From a virus: a DNA stretch of 54,265 nucleotides. The stretch lies in IMG/VR virus record IMGVR_UViG_3300012936_002700, positions 1-54,265 of that record, one strand, 5' to 3'. The notes under the pieces are model-generated. The model was not told where the DNA came from, made no database searches, and worked only from the letters and a program-made list of their open reading frames with translations. How positions within the stretch are numbered: position 1 is the first letter of the stretch; every line of letters begins with the position of its first letter. The position numbers and the translations under genes were made by a program. Below are positions 8,769-16,988 of the stretch, in pieces.

Positions 8769-9113
8769 TTATTCTCCTTTAGCAACTGGAGCCGGCTCGC
8801 CTGTTAGGGCCGCTGAAGCATCTGCATCGGCTACTGGTGCCGCTGGTGCCGCTGGTGCTTCACCTTCTTTTGCCTTTTGTGCTTCGGCTTGTTGCTTCTG
8901 TACCTGCGATAGGAATGTATCCAACTTATTATAAGTTGTTCCTACAGCCTGTAATTCGTTTGCTTTGAATGCGCCACGTTGAGTAGCGACATCGATTACT
9001 GTTCTAAGAGTGTTTAGATCTTGAACAGTTAAGTCAACCATTCCTGCTGGACCTGGTGCACCCGCTGGTGCTGATCCTGCCGGAGCGGCTGGTGTTGTTT
9101 TATTATCAGACAT
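8769..9113 (-). CDS. Ala/Pro-rich small protein
   Basis: 114 residues. Low-complexity Ala/Pro/Gly stretches at both ends flank a helical core (VDLTVQDLNTLRTVIDVATQ...LQAVGTTYNKLDTFLSQV). The core is conserved-looking and could be a small helical oligomer. It is preceded by AGGAGATATGACAT and followed by the 200-residue gene. Similar small proteins occur among T4-like marine phage virion genes, but this is a context-only inference. Confidence 0.6.
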   Translation of the reverse strand: MSDNKTTPAAPAGSAPAGAPGPAGMVDLTVQDLNTLRTVIDVATQRGAFKANELQAVGTTYNKLDTFLSQVQKQQAEAQKAKEGEAPAAPAAPVADADASAALTGEPAPVAKGE

Positions 9114-9150
9114 ATGTCATATCTCCTTTGTTTTTAAAGTACATACTTAA

Positions 9151-9702
9151 TTACTTAACTGATTTTAAATAATCGATCATGTTTTCTGGCTTTGTTTCAA
9201 TATATGGATCATCGTCCAATCCGTCGTTATTGATACCTGGCTCTTCCCACCATTTTTCAACAACGCCGTCATTAATAACACACATATATCTCCAACTTCT
9301 ATTACCAAAACCTCTGTGATTTTTTCCAATCAGCATACCCATAAAGCGAGTAAAGTTACCGCTACCATCTGGGATTACTTTCACATTCTTAATGCCAAGC
9401 ACTTCTGCCCATGCATTCATTACAAATGTGTCGTTTACTGAACAACAGTAAACTTCATCAATATTCATTGACTTAATCTGTTCATAATTTTGTTCAAAAC
9501 TTGGTAGTTGTGTCGATGTGCAAGTTGGTGTAAACGCACCCGGTAGACTAAACAATACTACTCTTTTACCTTTGAAATAATCATCTGTAGTCTTTTCAAC
9601 CCATTTGCCTTCATCAAAACTGCAACCTTGTTCTAAAACTACGTCACCTTCTCTTACCTTGAAAGTTGTTTTTGGAATCTTAAATCCAACTGTCATACTC
9701 AT
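9151..9702 (-). CDS. Peroxiredoxin (Prx5/AhpC-TSA family)
   Basis: 183 residues. The motif PGAFTPTCTSTQLPSFE (residues 54-70) contains the peroxidatic cysteine C61 in the diagnostic TPxCT context. Further family features are VYCCSVND (about 88-95) and a conserved tail with RSWRYMCVIND and VEKWWEEPG. Prx5-type enzymes reduce hydrogen peroxide and organic peroxides, usually with thioredoxin or glutaredoxin as electron donor. A phage copy would be an auxiliary gene protecting the infected cell from oxidative damage. It has an AGGAGAATGAG ribosome site and appears full-length. Confidence 0.9.
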   Translation of the reverse strand: MSMTVGFKIPKTTFKVREGDVVLEQGCSFDEGKWVEKTTDDYFKGKRVVLFSLPGAFTPTCTSTQLPSFEQNYEQIKSMNIDEVYCCSVNDTFVMNAWAEVLGIKNVKVIPDGSGNFTRFMGMLIGKNHRGFGNRSWRYMCVINDGVVEKWWEEPGINNDGLDDDPYIETKPENMIDYLKSVK

Positions 9703-9728
9703 TCTCCTTAGTTAGTATTACGATGTAA

Positions 9729-10004
9729 TTATTTGTATTTTAAAAGAGGACAGGCCAAAGCGAAATAAGAAAGTTCCTTTGGGTCTTCAAATCCAATTTT
9801 AATTTTATTCTGTAAACTTTTGTCGTCACCTGTGCCTACTGCTTTTCCAATATAGTAACGACTTTTACAATTCTGTTCAATCCAATTAATTATTGCTTTG
9901 TCAAGATTATAACTTTGTTGAATATCCATAAACTCTAAATGAGGTCCGGGATATTCTAATCTTCTAATGCCAAAAAAGTTAAGCGGATTTGGTTTCATTT
10001 TCAT
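9729..10004 (-). CDS. Hypothetical small protein
   Basis: 91 residues, not recognised. Visible features are FFGIRRLEYPGPHLEFMDI near the N-terminus and a C-terminal hydrophobic block ELSYFALACPLLKYK. It overlaps the end of the VWA-domain gene by 26 bases and probably depends on it for translation. Two in-frame ATGs (10004 and 9998) are possible starts. Confidence 0.6.
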   Translation of the reverse strand: MKMKPNPLNFFGIRRLEYPGPHLEFMDIQQSYNLDKAIINWIEQNCKSRYYIGKAVGTGDDKSLQNKIKIGFEDPKELSYFALACPLLKYK

Positions 10005-11280
10005 AGTGTGTTGTTACTCCAAATGGTGCTTCAATATCTTTATTGTGATGTGAGTGAATTACAAAAATTGTATCACAGTAATCTGCATCACCCCAACTGT
10101 CCCAAGTATAACCATCTGTAAACATAATAAACTTCTTAGGAACAATATCATTGTCCTTCATATATCTCCAATTAGCATCAAAGTCTGTGCCACCACCACC
10201 TACAACTTCATAGGATAAAAGGTCATCGTTAGTAGCATCAAAGTCTTGCTCATTGTAAACTTCTGTGTCAAAGCACCAAATTTTAATTTTGTAATCTTGA
10301 TACTGTGACATAATACCTTGTACTTCACTTAAAAATACCTGTGCTTGTTCATTGCTAATAGACCCACTCATATCAATAGCAATACATAAATCAATAGTGT
10401 CTTCAAAGTTAAGTCCTGGAAGGATAGCACCAGTGTGCCAACCTTTACGTGAAGGACGACTAAATGTAAAGTCGTTTCTTATAGTAGATTGAATCTGTTG
10501 TTGCAATAGTTCACGCCAATTCATTTTAGGCTCAGTAAGTTCCTTAATCATTCTCTGAATTTCTTTAGGAAGATTACCAGCACCTGTTGATTGTGCGGCA
10601 CTAATCATAGACTCTTTTACTTCATCACGTATCTTACGTAATTCATCTTTGCTATAAGATGGAGGGCCTTTCTTTTTATCTTTTTTATCACCACTACCTT
10701 GTGCGGCACCATTACCATCTTGATCCCAGTCTACGTGTTCATCAAGTAATTGACCAAGTTGTTTTAATTCTTCTTCATCATATTTTTTGTAAATGTCTTC
10801 ATATACATCTTCTGATGTCCAACCTTCATATTTAAAGTCTTGGAAAATAGGAATATCTGCAGGCTTTGTACCAATGCCATCTCTTACAAGTAAATTGTTT
10901 ACAATATAGTCAGCGGCAATATTGTGTATTTGTGGATCACGTTTCTCTCTACGTGTCATATGATCATAAACACAATGAAGTATTTCATGTGCAATAACAA
11001 ACTCAACTTCTTTGTTACTCATTTTAGCAAAGAACGGAACACTGTAAAACATATGTCTGCCATCTGTAGCGGCAGTAGGACACCAGTCAGTTGCTTCAAC
11101 CATCTTAAGACGTGTAGCCATGTTACCAAAGAATGGATGTCTCATTAGCAGGCCAACACGAGCAACAATAATACGGTCAAGAACTTCTTGACGTAATTCG
11201 TCAGTAACTTCTACTTCTGGAAGATTTTTAATCTCTTCCCATCTATCTAAAACTTCTTGATCTTGTGTTTGTGTTGTCAT
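9979..11280 (-). CDS. VWA-domain/putative metallopeptidase protein (DUF2201-type)
   Basis: 433 residues in two parts. The N-terminal half has a zinc-metallopeptidase-like motif HEILH (residues 98-102, in VEFVIAHEILHCVYDH). The C-terminal half is a von Willebrand factor A domain with the MIDAS motif CIAIDMSGSIS near residue 303 and FTDGYTW further on. A basic/acidic linker rich in Lys and Asp joins them. VWA proteins of this type work with MoxR AAA+ ATPases, and the MoxR gene is directly upstream. The pair probably assembles, inserts cofactors into, or remodels a target. The promoter at 11309-11337 is a perfect sigma70 match, suggesting early expression. Confidence 0.85.
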   Translation of the reverse strand: MTTQTQDQEVLDRWEEIKNLPEVEVTDELRQEVLDRIIVARVGLLMRHPFFGNMATRLKMVEATDWCPTAATDGRHMFYSVPFFAKMSNKEVEFVIAHEILHCVYDHMTRREKRDPQIHNIAADYIVNNLLVRDGIGTKPADIPIFQDFKYEGWTSEDVYEDIYKKYDEEELKQLGQLLDEHVDWDQDGNGAAQGSGDKKDKKKGPPSYSKDELRKIRDEVKESMISAAQSTGAGNLPKEIQRMIKELTEPKMNWRELLQQQIQSTIRNDFTFSRPSRKGWHTGAILPGLNFEDTIDLCIAIDMSGSISNEQAQVFLSEVQGIMSQYQDYKIKIWCFDTEVYNEQDFDATNDDLLSYEVVGGGGTDFDANWRYMKDNDIVPKKFIMFTDGYTWDSWGDADYCDTIFVIHSHHNKDIEAPFGVTTHYENETKSA

Positions 11281-11308
11281 GTGCCTATTCCTTATTGTTT
11301 ATAATATT

Positions 11309-11337
11309 ATTATAGTATATTTAATTGGATTTGTCAA
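11309..11337 (-). promoter_or_regulatory. Consensus sigma70 promoter for the VWA gene
   Basis: On the minus strand TTGACA (11337-11332) and TATAAT (11314-11309) are separated by exactly 17 bases. Both hexamers are perfect. The ATG at 11280 is about 29 bases downstream. This is a strong host-type early promoter. Confidence 0.85.
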
Positions 11338-11347
11338 CCAAAAGAAA

Positions 11348-11377
11348 TGGGGTAGCATACCAAAATATACTACCCCA
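11348..11377 (-). terminator. Rho-independent terminator after the MoxR gene
   Basis: The inverted repeat TGGGGTAG ... CTACCCCA (8 base pairs, 14-base loop) lies seven bases after the MoxR stop codon. On the minus strand it is followed by TTTCTTTT. It sits between the MoxR gene and the next promoter, which fits an intrinsic terminator separating two transcription units. Confidence 0.7.
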
Positions 11378-11383
11378 AAATGT

Positions 11384-12469
11384 TTAAGAAGCCTGAGCGG
11401 CCGTTACGTACTTGCCAAACTTCTCATGGAATTCATCAAAGTTTGGTGTTTCGTCTGGATCAATCGGTAGTTCATATTGTGTAAGAGCAAGTTTAATACC
11501 CATTACAACCAATTCCGTATCGAAATTGTCCATTGCAAAACGTAAAAAATTATTAACCTTAGTATCAAACTTTTTATCGTTTTTATCGCTCGCCTCTTTA
11601 AGTTCATAGCAGAGTGAGACAGTTAAGGAATACATGGCACTGATTTCTTTTGTCTTCAACTCTTTTACCTTACCATCCAAAATTTCCGAAGGATTCGGAA
11701 GTTGTGATGCCATCTTTCGATGAGCCATGAACTTCACAGCCAGGCCTTCGCCTACTGCTCCACTTACCAGATCGGTAGTGGTATTCTCGTCATCGTCATC
11801 TTCGAGTAACTCGGATACGAATGACCAAGAACGCGGTGTTGCAAAAGATCTACTTGGACTCTTAGGATCAAAGTCATACAAGTCTTTCTTTGCAAATGTC
11901 AAGTAACCTACAACGTCTGGGTGAATCTTATTATCAGATGCCCAAGCAAACCAATCATCAAAGTCCACTTTAAGTTCTAAGTGAACAAATCTGTTTGCCA
12001 ACGGAGCAGGCATTCTGTAAGTAACACCTTTATCAGCGTCTCTGTTACCAGCGGCAACTATTAATACATTGTCCGGTAACTTATACTGACCAACCCTTCT
12101 ATTAAGGATAAGTTGATAAGCCGCCGCCTGTACAGCCGGTGCCGCAGAATTCATTTCATCAAGAAACAAAATAATAGTCTTATGTTTCTTTGCCATTTCT
12201 GCACTTGGCAGTTCTTGTGGCGGTGCCCATTGCATTGTATTATCGTTAGCCGCATAATACGGGATACCTTTAATATCTGTAGGTTCCCATAATGACAATC
12301 TTACGTCAATAACATGAGCCTTTAGTTGTACACCAATTTGGTGAATGATGTCCGACTTACCAATACCAGGTGCCCCCCAGATAAAAAGTGGACGTTGTTT
12401 TTTGAATGCCCTAAGAATACTCTTTTTAGCATTATTTGGACTAATAGTCCTTGTAGCAATGTTTTCCAT
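11384..12469 (-). CDS. MoxR-type AAA+ ATPase
   Basis: 361 residues. Walker A is WGAPGIGKSD (residues 31-40) and Walker B is IILFLDEMNSA (about 99-109), followed by a sensor-like NVLIVAAGNRDAD. These are the marks of the MoxR/McrB-like AAA+ group. MoxR ATPases usually partner with VWA-domain proteins, and the VWA gene is directly downstream. The ATPase probably powers conformational change or metal insertion in an unknown client. It has its own promoter (12509-12537) and an AAAGGAGTACAAC ribosome site. Confidence 0.88.
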   Translation of the reverse strand: MENIATRTISPNNAKKSILRAFKKQRPLFIWGAPGIGKSDIIHQIGVQLKAHVIDVRLSLWEPTDIKGIPYYAANDNTMQWAPPQELPSAEMAKKHKTIILFLDEMNSAAPAVQAAAYQLILNRRVGQYKLPDNVLIVAAGNRDADKGVTYRMPAPLANRFVHLELKVDFDDWFAWASDNKIHPDVVGYLTFAKKDLYDFDPKSPSRSFATPRSWSFVSELLEDDDDENTTTDLVSGAVGEGLAVKFMAHRKMASQLPNPSEILDGKVKELKTKEISAMYSLTVSLCYELKEASDKNDKKFDTKVNNFLRFAMDNFDTELVVMGIKLALTQYELPIDPDETPNFDEFHEKFGKYVTAAQAS

Positions 12470-12508
12470 GTTGTACTCCTTTTAGTTTCAGTGCCTTATT
12501 ATGTTTAT

Positions 12509-12537
12509 ACTATAGCACCTTTATATTAAAAGGTCAA
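12509..12537 (-). promoter_or_regulatory. Sigma70-type promoter for the MoxR gene
   Basis: Minus strand TTGACC (12537-12532), 17-base spacer, TATAGT (12514-12509). Ten of twelve hexamer positions match consensus. It lies about 40 bases upstream of the MoxR ATG. Confidence 0.75.
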
Positions 12538-12566
12538 CCAGAAAATGTATTATTTTGGTAAAAAAG

Positions 12567-12959
12567 TTAATTTAATTCTTCATCAGCACGTTTGAGTGCT
12601 TTGGATAAGCCGTATTTCTTAATATCTCCGCTAAAAAGATGCAGTTCGATTGATTTCTTTTCGTCGAAAACGGTTATTTGATGCTTGTTCAAATAGTAAG
12701 GGCAAGTGATAAATCTATCTAACCAAATTACAGAATTGGTTGTAAGTTCAAAGTCCTGTGGGAAAGGAACATCATAACATTGCAAATCTAATTCGCCTGT
12801 AAGATACAAGAATCCTTGATCTGTTAATCTTAATCCTCCGTCTCCTTTAGAACGAGTGTTTTGCCACCACTCCGACATATACTTCTTTACATTAATATCA
12901 CTTACTGCTTTGTCGGATTGTTTTAAAAAGACTTTTGTGTATGTCTCTTTCCAGTTCAC
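12567..12959 (-). CDS. Hypothetical protein
   Basis: 130 residues, not recognised. The N-terminus is charged and helical (NWKETYTKVFLKQSDKAVSD). The middle has a beta-rich segment (RLTDQGFLYLTGELDLQCYD) and an aromatic motif FITCPYYL. The stop/start overlap with the SNase gene (they share base 12959) indicates coupling. It looks like a conserved phage early protein, without a known function. Confidence 0.6.
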   Translation of the reverse strand: MNWKETYTKVFLKQSDKAVSDINVKKYMSEWWQNTRSKGDGGLRLTDQGFLYLTGELDLQCYDVPFPQDFELTTNSVIWLDRFITCPYYLNKHQITVFDEKKSIELHLFSGDIKKYGLSKALKRADEELN

Positions 12960-13432
12960 TATTTTTTCTTTTCCATTAGTTTAACTGCGGCATCATGATC
13001 TTTTTTACTTACTACGCCTTCACGTAAAAGTTTTTCTCTATTTGCCATATGCTTCATTTGGATTTCTTCTTTGCTACCGCCGAAGTATGCAACTGCGTGT
13101 CCGTCTGCAATCATCATATCTGTAAGTCTTTCTTTATCAAACAAAAAGTCTCCTAAGATACGTCCAAACTTTCCTTTTTTATCTGAACCACTTCTATCTA
13201 TTTCTGTTTTAAGAATTTGCATACTACCTGTAGGCATATATTTCTTAACATAGTCTTTAGCCGTTAATCCAAATAATTTTTCTACTTTATCTCTTGTGCG
13301 TGATTCAGGGGTATCAATCCCCATCATTCTTACTCTTTCTTTATGAAGCCAAACTCCAAACCCTAAATCTATATCAACATCAACTGTATCTCCGTCAACT
13401 ACTTTTAAGATTTTACATTTATATTCGTACAT
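12959..13432 (-). CDS. Staphylococcal-nuclease-like (thermonuclease) protein
   Basis: 157 residues with the SNase OB-fold signature VVDGDTVDVDIDLGFGV near the N-terminus, then RVRMMGIDTPESR carrying the catalytic Arg and Asp of the family, and the later MMIADGHAVAYFGG block. SNase enzymes hydrolyse DNA or RNA with calcium. There is no signal peptide, so it would act inside the cell, perhaps in host nucleic acid degradation or phage DNA repair. It lies five bases downstream of the 96-residue gene and overlaps the next gene by one base. Confidence 0.85.
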   Translation of the reverse strand: MYEYKCKILKVVDGDTVDVDIDLGFGVWLHKERVRMMGIDTPESRTRDKVEKLFGLTAKDYVKKYMPTGSMQILKTEIDRSGSDKKGKFGRILGDFLFDKERLTDMMIADGHAVAYFGGSKEEIQMKHMANREKLLREGVVSKKDHDAAVKLMEKKK

Positions 13433-13437
13433 TAGTA

Positions 13438-13728
13438 TTACCCCTCTACTACTATTTCCCCCGATACTAATTTAACTACAGTAAAGTCTTGTACATTAAA
13501 GAGATCGTTTAATTTTTTTGCTAAATTGTGTGCGTGTCCTGGATTACTAAAAGATACTTTTTTATATTTAGGTCCAGGAAAACTTGATAATGAATTTTGC
13601 GTTTTTAAGTTAAATGGCTTCCCTTGGTAAAAGACTGCCCAGATAGCCTCTGCCGCCAGAATCTGATCTGACTTATAAGTCTTTTTATCAATGTGTTCTA
13701 ATAACACTGTTGGTTTAGGTCTACTCAT
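13438..13728 (-). CDS. Hypothetical protein
   Basis: 96 residues, not recognised. It is basic, with AAEAIWAVFYQGKPFNLKT and a C-terminal strand-rich block (NVQDFTVVKLVSGEIVVEG). A GATAAATA late box is 35 bases upstream, so it may lead a late or middle transcript with the SNase gene. Confidence 0.6.
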   Translation of the reverse strand: MSRPKPTVLLEHIDKKTYKSDQILAAEAIWAVFYQGKPFNLKTQNSLSSFPGPKYKKVSFSNPGHAHNLAKKLNDLFNVQDFTVVKLVSGEIVVEG

Positions 13729-13762
13729 TTATATACGTGTCCTTTGTTATAAACTACGTATA

Positions 13763-13770
13763 TATTTATC
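13763..13770 (-). promoter_or_regulatory. T4-type late promoter box
   Basis: Minus strand GATAAATA, 35 bases upstream of the ATG at 13728. Spacing matches the other late boxes in this window. Confidence 0.55.
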
Positions 13771-13831
13771 TGATTAATAAGGAAATTGTATAATAAAGTT
13801 AGTAGATAATTCGCCGGTTAAGGTGCTTGTA

Positions 13832-14083
13832 TTAGTCCTTAAATCCGCCACCGTCCATTTCGACGTTGATAACTTCTTGTTCGCTTTGTGTTTGTTTGTT
13901 AGAAATAAACTGTTCCATGTCGCCAAGTAATCTTGCATTAATCTGTCCAACAGTCAATGCAAGTACCTTAGCGTCAGCAATGCTTAGACGTACATCTTTG
14001 CTATTGCTTTGTTCAGCAACTTTTACTTGCTGAAAAAATTTCTCTAATGGAACTGTATTAATAGGCTCTTTTGTCATCTGCAT
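13832..14083 (-). CDS. Hypothetical small protein
   Basis: 83 residues, mostly helical (VPLEKFFQQVKVAEQSNSKD, VRLSIADAKVLALTVGQINA) with an acidic C-terminus. The gene overlaps the upstream gene by 26 bases. A second in-frame ATG at 14077 is nine bases from an AAGG site and may be the real start. Not recognised. Confidence 0.6.
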   Translation of the reverse strand: MQMTKEPINTVPLEKFFQQVKVAEQSNSKDVRLSIADAKVLALTVGQINARLLGDMEQFISNKQTQSEQEVINVEMDGGGFKD

Positions 14084-14546
14084 TAGCCTTACTTAATTCT
14101 TGACGCATTGTAACTTCGTCTTTGAATGGTCCTTTAGAAGTATAGTTTTCAATAGTTACAAGTTTAGGACAAAAACTTCTTACCCAACCCTTGTCAAATT
14201 TAATAATGTAATATCCTGCACAATATAAACTTTTACTTTTTTTGCTTTTTGTAAACAATGGTAACTTACGTTTTACATCATACATACTGTTATGTGGCAC
14301 ACAAGAAGTAGGAAAATTATGTACTTCTTTATCGCCTGTTGGAACAGTTTCTTTATCTTTGATACCCCATTCGATATCTACATCTTTAACAAGTTGTTTT
14401 TCGTTTTCATAAAACTTTGTGAATGTATTGCAACAATACATAAATGTTTTATCTTCTTGTTTAGAAAGTGTACCGATACGTTCGCCATCTTCCTCTACAA
14501 TCCAAAACTTACCTGCTACAATCGGGTTTGCTTTTAAATTTGTCAT
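14058..14546 (-). CDS. Hypothetical phage protein
   Basis: 162 residues, not recognised. The N-terminus (NPIVAGKFWIVEEDGERIGT) is beta-rich. Later parts include CAGYYIIKFDKGWVRSFCPK, and several cysteines (YCCNTF, LYCAGYY) are scattered without a metal-site pattern. It directly follows the ParB-like gene with no gap, so they share a transcript. The sequence style is that of conserved T4-like marine phage early genes. Confidence 0.6.
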   Translation of the reverse strand: MTNLKANPIVAGKFWIVEEDGERIGTLSKQEDKTFMYCCNTFTKFYENEKQLVKDVDIEWGIKDKETVPTGDKEVHNFPTSCVPHNSMYDVKRKLPLFTKSKKSKSLYCAGYYIIKFDKGWVRSFCPKLVTIENYTSKGPFKDEVTMRQELSKANADDKRAY

Positions 14547-15104
14547 TTATACACCTCCTAAGTATTCTTTTAAATTCTTATCATTTATTACAATTACATT
14601 AGCATCTTTGTCAGCGGCAATAGATGCATATAATCTTGTTCTTCCATCAATAACATACCTTACATTATCCAACTCTACAATCAGTAATGGTCTACAATTT
14701 CCGGCTTCAACTGCTTCAATTATAGGCTCTAACGGAAACTCTCTTTCGCGGTAATCACGTTTATCACGTTTTAACATCTCCGCTACAAATGTTTCTTTAT
14801 AGCCTTTTTGACCTCTTACTTCACGTATTGCCTTAAGTGTATATGGATCTTCTGGCAAATTGTCTAAGTTATTTAACTTCAGAATATCGTCAACTGACAG
14901 TTTTTGGACAGGTAGTTGCTCCAAAAACTTGCCTATTTTAGCCACTGCACGTTCCTGAATTGCTTGATTATGTGGCATTCCTGGCCGACTTCTATCACCT
15001 AAATTAATAGGAAGTTCTGCAATCATTGATTGTATTTCAGGTACAGGACACCCTATAAATTCATATGCGTCTAAAAAGTTTTCATCTATTAGTTCTGGAT
15101 TCAT
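14547..15104 (-). CDS. ParB/Srx-like domain protein
   Basis: 185 residues. The C-terminal third contains RPLLIVELDNVRYVIDGRTR then LYASIAADKD. The hydrophobic strand, DGRTR and helix are the core of the ParB N-terminal (ParB/sulfiredoxin-like) fold, which binds nucleotides or acts as a nuclease. The N-terminal part is phage-specific. Related motifs (NGHHRYDA, DGHHRFWG) occur in the 845-residue protein at 38660-41197. It overlaps the exonuclease gene by four bases, suggesting a role in DNA metabolism. Confidence 0.65.
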   Translation of the reverse strand: MNPELIDENFLDAYEFIGCPVPEIQSMIAELPINLGDRSRPGMPHNQAIQERAVAKIGKFLEQLPVQKLSVDDILKLNNLDNLPEDPYTLKAIREVRGQKGYKETFVAEMLKRDKRDYREREFPLEPIIEAVEAGNCRPLLIVELDNVRYVIDGRTRLYASIAADKDANVIVINDKNLKEYLGGV

Positions 15105-16084
15105 ACTGTGTACCTTGCATTCAAAGGCTCACTGTATGCTTGTATCTGCTCACTAATTCTAACAAGTTCATGCTTTGCACAAAACTTCATTAGTTTTACA
15201 CCTACTTGTGCTACTTCTTTTTGTTTCATATTATCTGCGATAGTTTGTGCAATAATTTTCTTTATATCATCAGGTTGTGCAGATAAATCACAAAGTGTTA
15301 CGTTACGTTGATAGTCTTCAAGTACTCTATGTTCTTTGCCTTCATGATCTACCCAACGTTGCAACATCAAGTTATTCCAGTTATATCCTTTAGACTCTTT
15401 ATCTTCAAATGCTTCTGTTAAGCCTACTTTGTTCTTTGTGCCTTTTACACGTACACCTGGATATGCACTAAACACATTATCACTTGTATCACCACGCATA
15501 CATTTTTCAAACAACAACCATTTAGGATTAGGTGCCGCCTTTGCTTCTTTAGTTTTTTTATCAATTACAGGCTTCCCTTTTTTATCAAAGTAGCCTTCAT
15601 GTGTAATTGTTACATCTTGAATCCCATTGTACTGCTTTACATTGGGAGCAATTAATTGTGCAAAATCTCCGTCAGTTGAAATAATTACATGATTATCATT
15701 AGGGTGTGATTGCACCCAACCTGCAATAAGATCATCTGCTTCGAGTTGCGGATTATGTAAAACAGTACAATTCGTTTTTGTCTCTACAAATTTTTTAAAC
15801 TCATCAAACATTTCCCAGAAGACTTCTTCTTCCTCTTGCTGACTTGCTGTCAGTGCCGCACGAGCATCGCTTCTATTTCTCTTATAAGGCTCATAGTAAT
15901 CTTTACGCCAACTACGTCCTTCTAAACAAAAGATAACATGACTTCCATCAAACTCTTGCCAAACCTTTTTGATGCCTGCTAAAGTGATATGAAATGCCAT
16001 GCCAACCTTGTCAGTAAGATTGCCACGTACTACGTGTCTTGCACGAAAGAATGTGTTTGCAGTGTCAACTAAGATGTAAGTCAA
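15101..16084 (-). CDS. rnh: FEN-like 5'-3' exonuclease / RNase H (T4 Rnh-like)
   Basis: 327 residues. N-terminal ILVDTANTFFRAR (residues 4-16) has the first catalytic Asp. EADDLIAGWV and STDGDFAQLI carry the acidic metal ligands of the FEN/5'-exonuclease family, and a helix-hairpin-helix region (MRGDTSDNVFSAYPGV) follows. T4 Rnh of this family removes RNA primers from lagging-strand fragments. The start is a TTG at 16084, six bases after GGAG; no in-frame ATG lies before the essential Asp. The length is close to T4 Rnh (305). Confidence 0.85.
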   Translation of the reverse strand: MTYILVDTANTFFRARHVVRGNLTDKVGMAFHITLAGIKKVWQEFDGSHVIFCLEGRSWRKDYYEPYKRNRSDARAALTASQQEEEEVFWEMFDEFKKFVETKTNCTVLHNPQLEADDLIAGWVQSHPNDNHVIISTDGDFAQLIAPNVKQYNGIQDVTITHEGYFDKKGKPVIDKKTKEAKAAPNPKWLLFEKCMRGDTSDNVFSAYPGVRVKGTKNKVGLTEAFEDKESKGYNWNNLMLQRWVDHEGKEHRVLEDYQRNVTLCDLSAQPDDIKKIIAQTIADNMKQKEVAQVGVKLMKFCAKHELVRISEQIQAYSEPLNARYTV

Positions 16085-16119
16085 ATTATACTCCGTAAAA
16101 TACTTCTATTATTGTGTAT

Positions 16120-16148
16120 AGTTTACTTGACTTTTGCTTGATTGTCAA
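16120..16148 (-). promoter_or_regulatory. Weaker sigma70-like promoter upstream of the exonuclease
   Basis: Minus strand has a perfect TTGACA (16148-16143), a 17-base spacer and TAAACT (16125-16120), which matches the -10 consensus at four of six positions. It lies at the end of the upstream oxygenase gene, about 36 bases before the exonuclease start. Confidence 0.5.
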
Positions 16149-16839
16149 CCTCTTTTTTACCTTTCTCTTGAATCTCTTCCAAAATAGGTTTATTCATAAA
16201 CGGAATAGCATTCATAAAGTCTTGGTCAAAACTTCCTGTAAGTCTTAAATCAAATGCAACACTAACACGTAATCCATCTGCTTGATGTGTTTCTGTGTAA
16301 TGTTGTGTACAACTTGGAAACAAAACACTTCCACCTTTTTTATTAGGAAGTCCTATTTTTGATTCTGGATCAAAAGCACTCCTATAAAAGGTTTTAGTTT
16401 CATAGTCATCAAAGTGCATATTACCACTTAGATATGCATCAGGAGTTCCTGCATGAGCATGAACATCCATTGCTTCACCTTTACGTAATATGTTTGCCCA
16501 ACAAATTATTTGTAAGTCTTTTAACTCTAATTGTTGTTGCTGAACATATTCAAGATAAGAATATTGTAAAAACGTTAATAGTTCTTTAAAAGATTCATTA
16601 TCTTGTTTTAATAAATTATATCTACCAAAACGTGTTGTAATATGATTTTCAGTTAATCCTGTACCACCTGTGTTAGCATAGTCATATTTCTTTAGGATTT
16701 CTTCTTCGTTATCGATAATCCAATTTCTAATACTATCCACATGGGCAAGGTCAGTCCAATTTGTCAACCAAAGTGGAATATTCCAACTTGGTGCAAATTC
16801 TGTCAAAGGGTGATAACTTTTGATTCTTACTAAACTCAT
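16123..16839 (-). CDS. 2-oxoglutarate Fe(II) oxygenase-like protein
   Basis: 238 residues of the phage 2OG-FeII_Oxy type. Probable iron ligands are H127 or H129 (DVHAHAG) and H180 (FPSCTQHYTETH), with R191 (GLRVSVAFDL) as 2-oxoglutarate anchor. The GGSVLFPS strand just before the distal His is typical of this group. The substrate is unknown; marine myophages often carry several of these. It overlaps the tiny membrane-protein gene by four bases (ATGA). Confidence 0.75.
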   Translation of the reverse strand: MSLVRIKSYHPLTEFAPSWNIPLWLTNWTDLAHVDSIRNWIIDNEEEILKKYDYANTGGTGLTENHITTRFGRYNLLKQDNESFKELLTFLQYSYLEYVQQQQLELKDLQIICWANILRKGEAMDVHAHAGTPDAYLSGNMHFDDYETKTFYRSAFDPESKIGLPNKKGGSVLFPSCTQHYTETHQADGLRVSVAFDLRLTGSFDQDFMNAIPFMNKPILEEIQEKGKKEVDNQAKVK

Positions 16840-16988
16840 TTCTTAATCTTCTTTCCAATATGACACATTTCTTTTAATATCATTCTTAAGTTTCTTGCAA
16901 TTTTATATAAAAAATATACACCTGTTATAGTAATTGCATAATCAACATAAAACCAAATGTCTGAATAAATTAATTCATGATAAGTCAT
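16836..16988 (-). CDS. Tiny single-span membrane protein
   Basis: A 50-residue reading frame from the ATG at 16988, preceded by a strong GGAGGT ribosome site eight bases upstream. It is coupled by TAATG to the gene before and ATGA to the gene after. Residues about 11-29 (IWFYVDYAITITGVYFLYK) form one membrane span followed by a basic tail (KKIKK). Function unknown. The strong ribosome site and double coupling are the evidence that it is real. Confidence 0.7.
   Translation of the reverse strand: MTYHELIYSDIWFYVDYAITITGVYFLYKIARNLRMILKEMCHIGKKIKK

Noticed and set aside
12540-12565. Weak AT-rich hairpin between the MoxR promoter and the next gene
   Set aside because: The stem is mismatched and short; not reliable as terminator.
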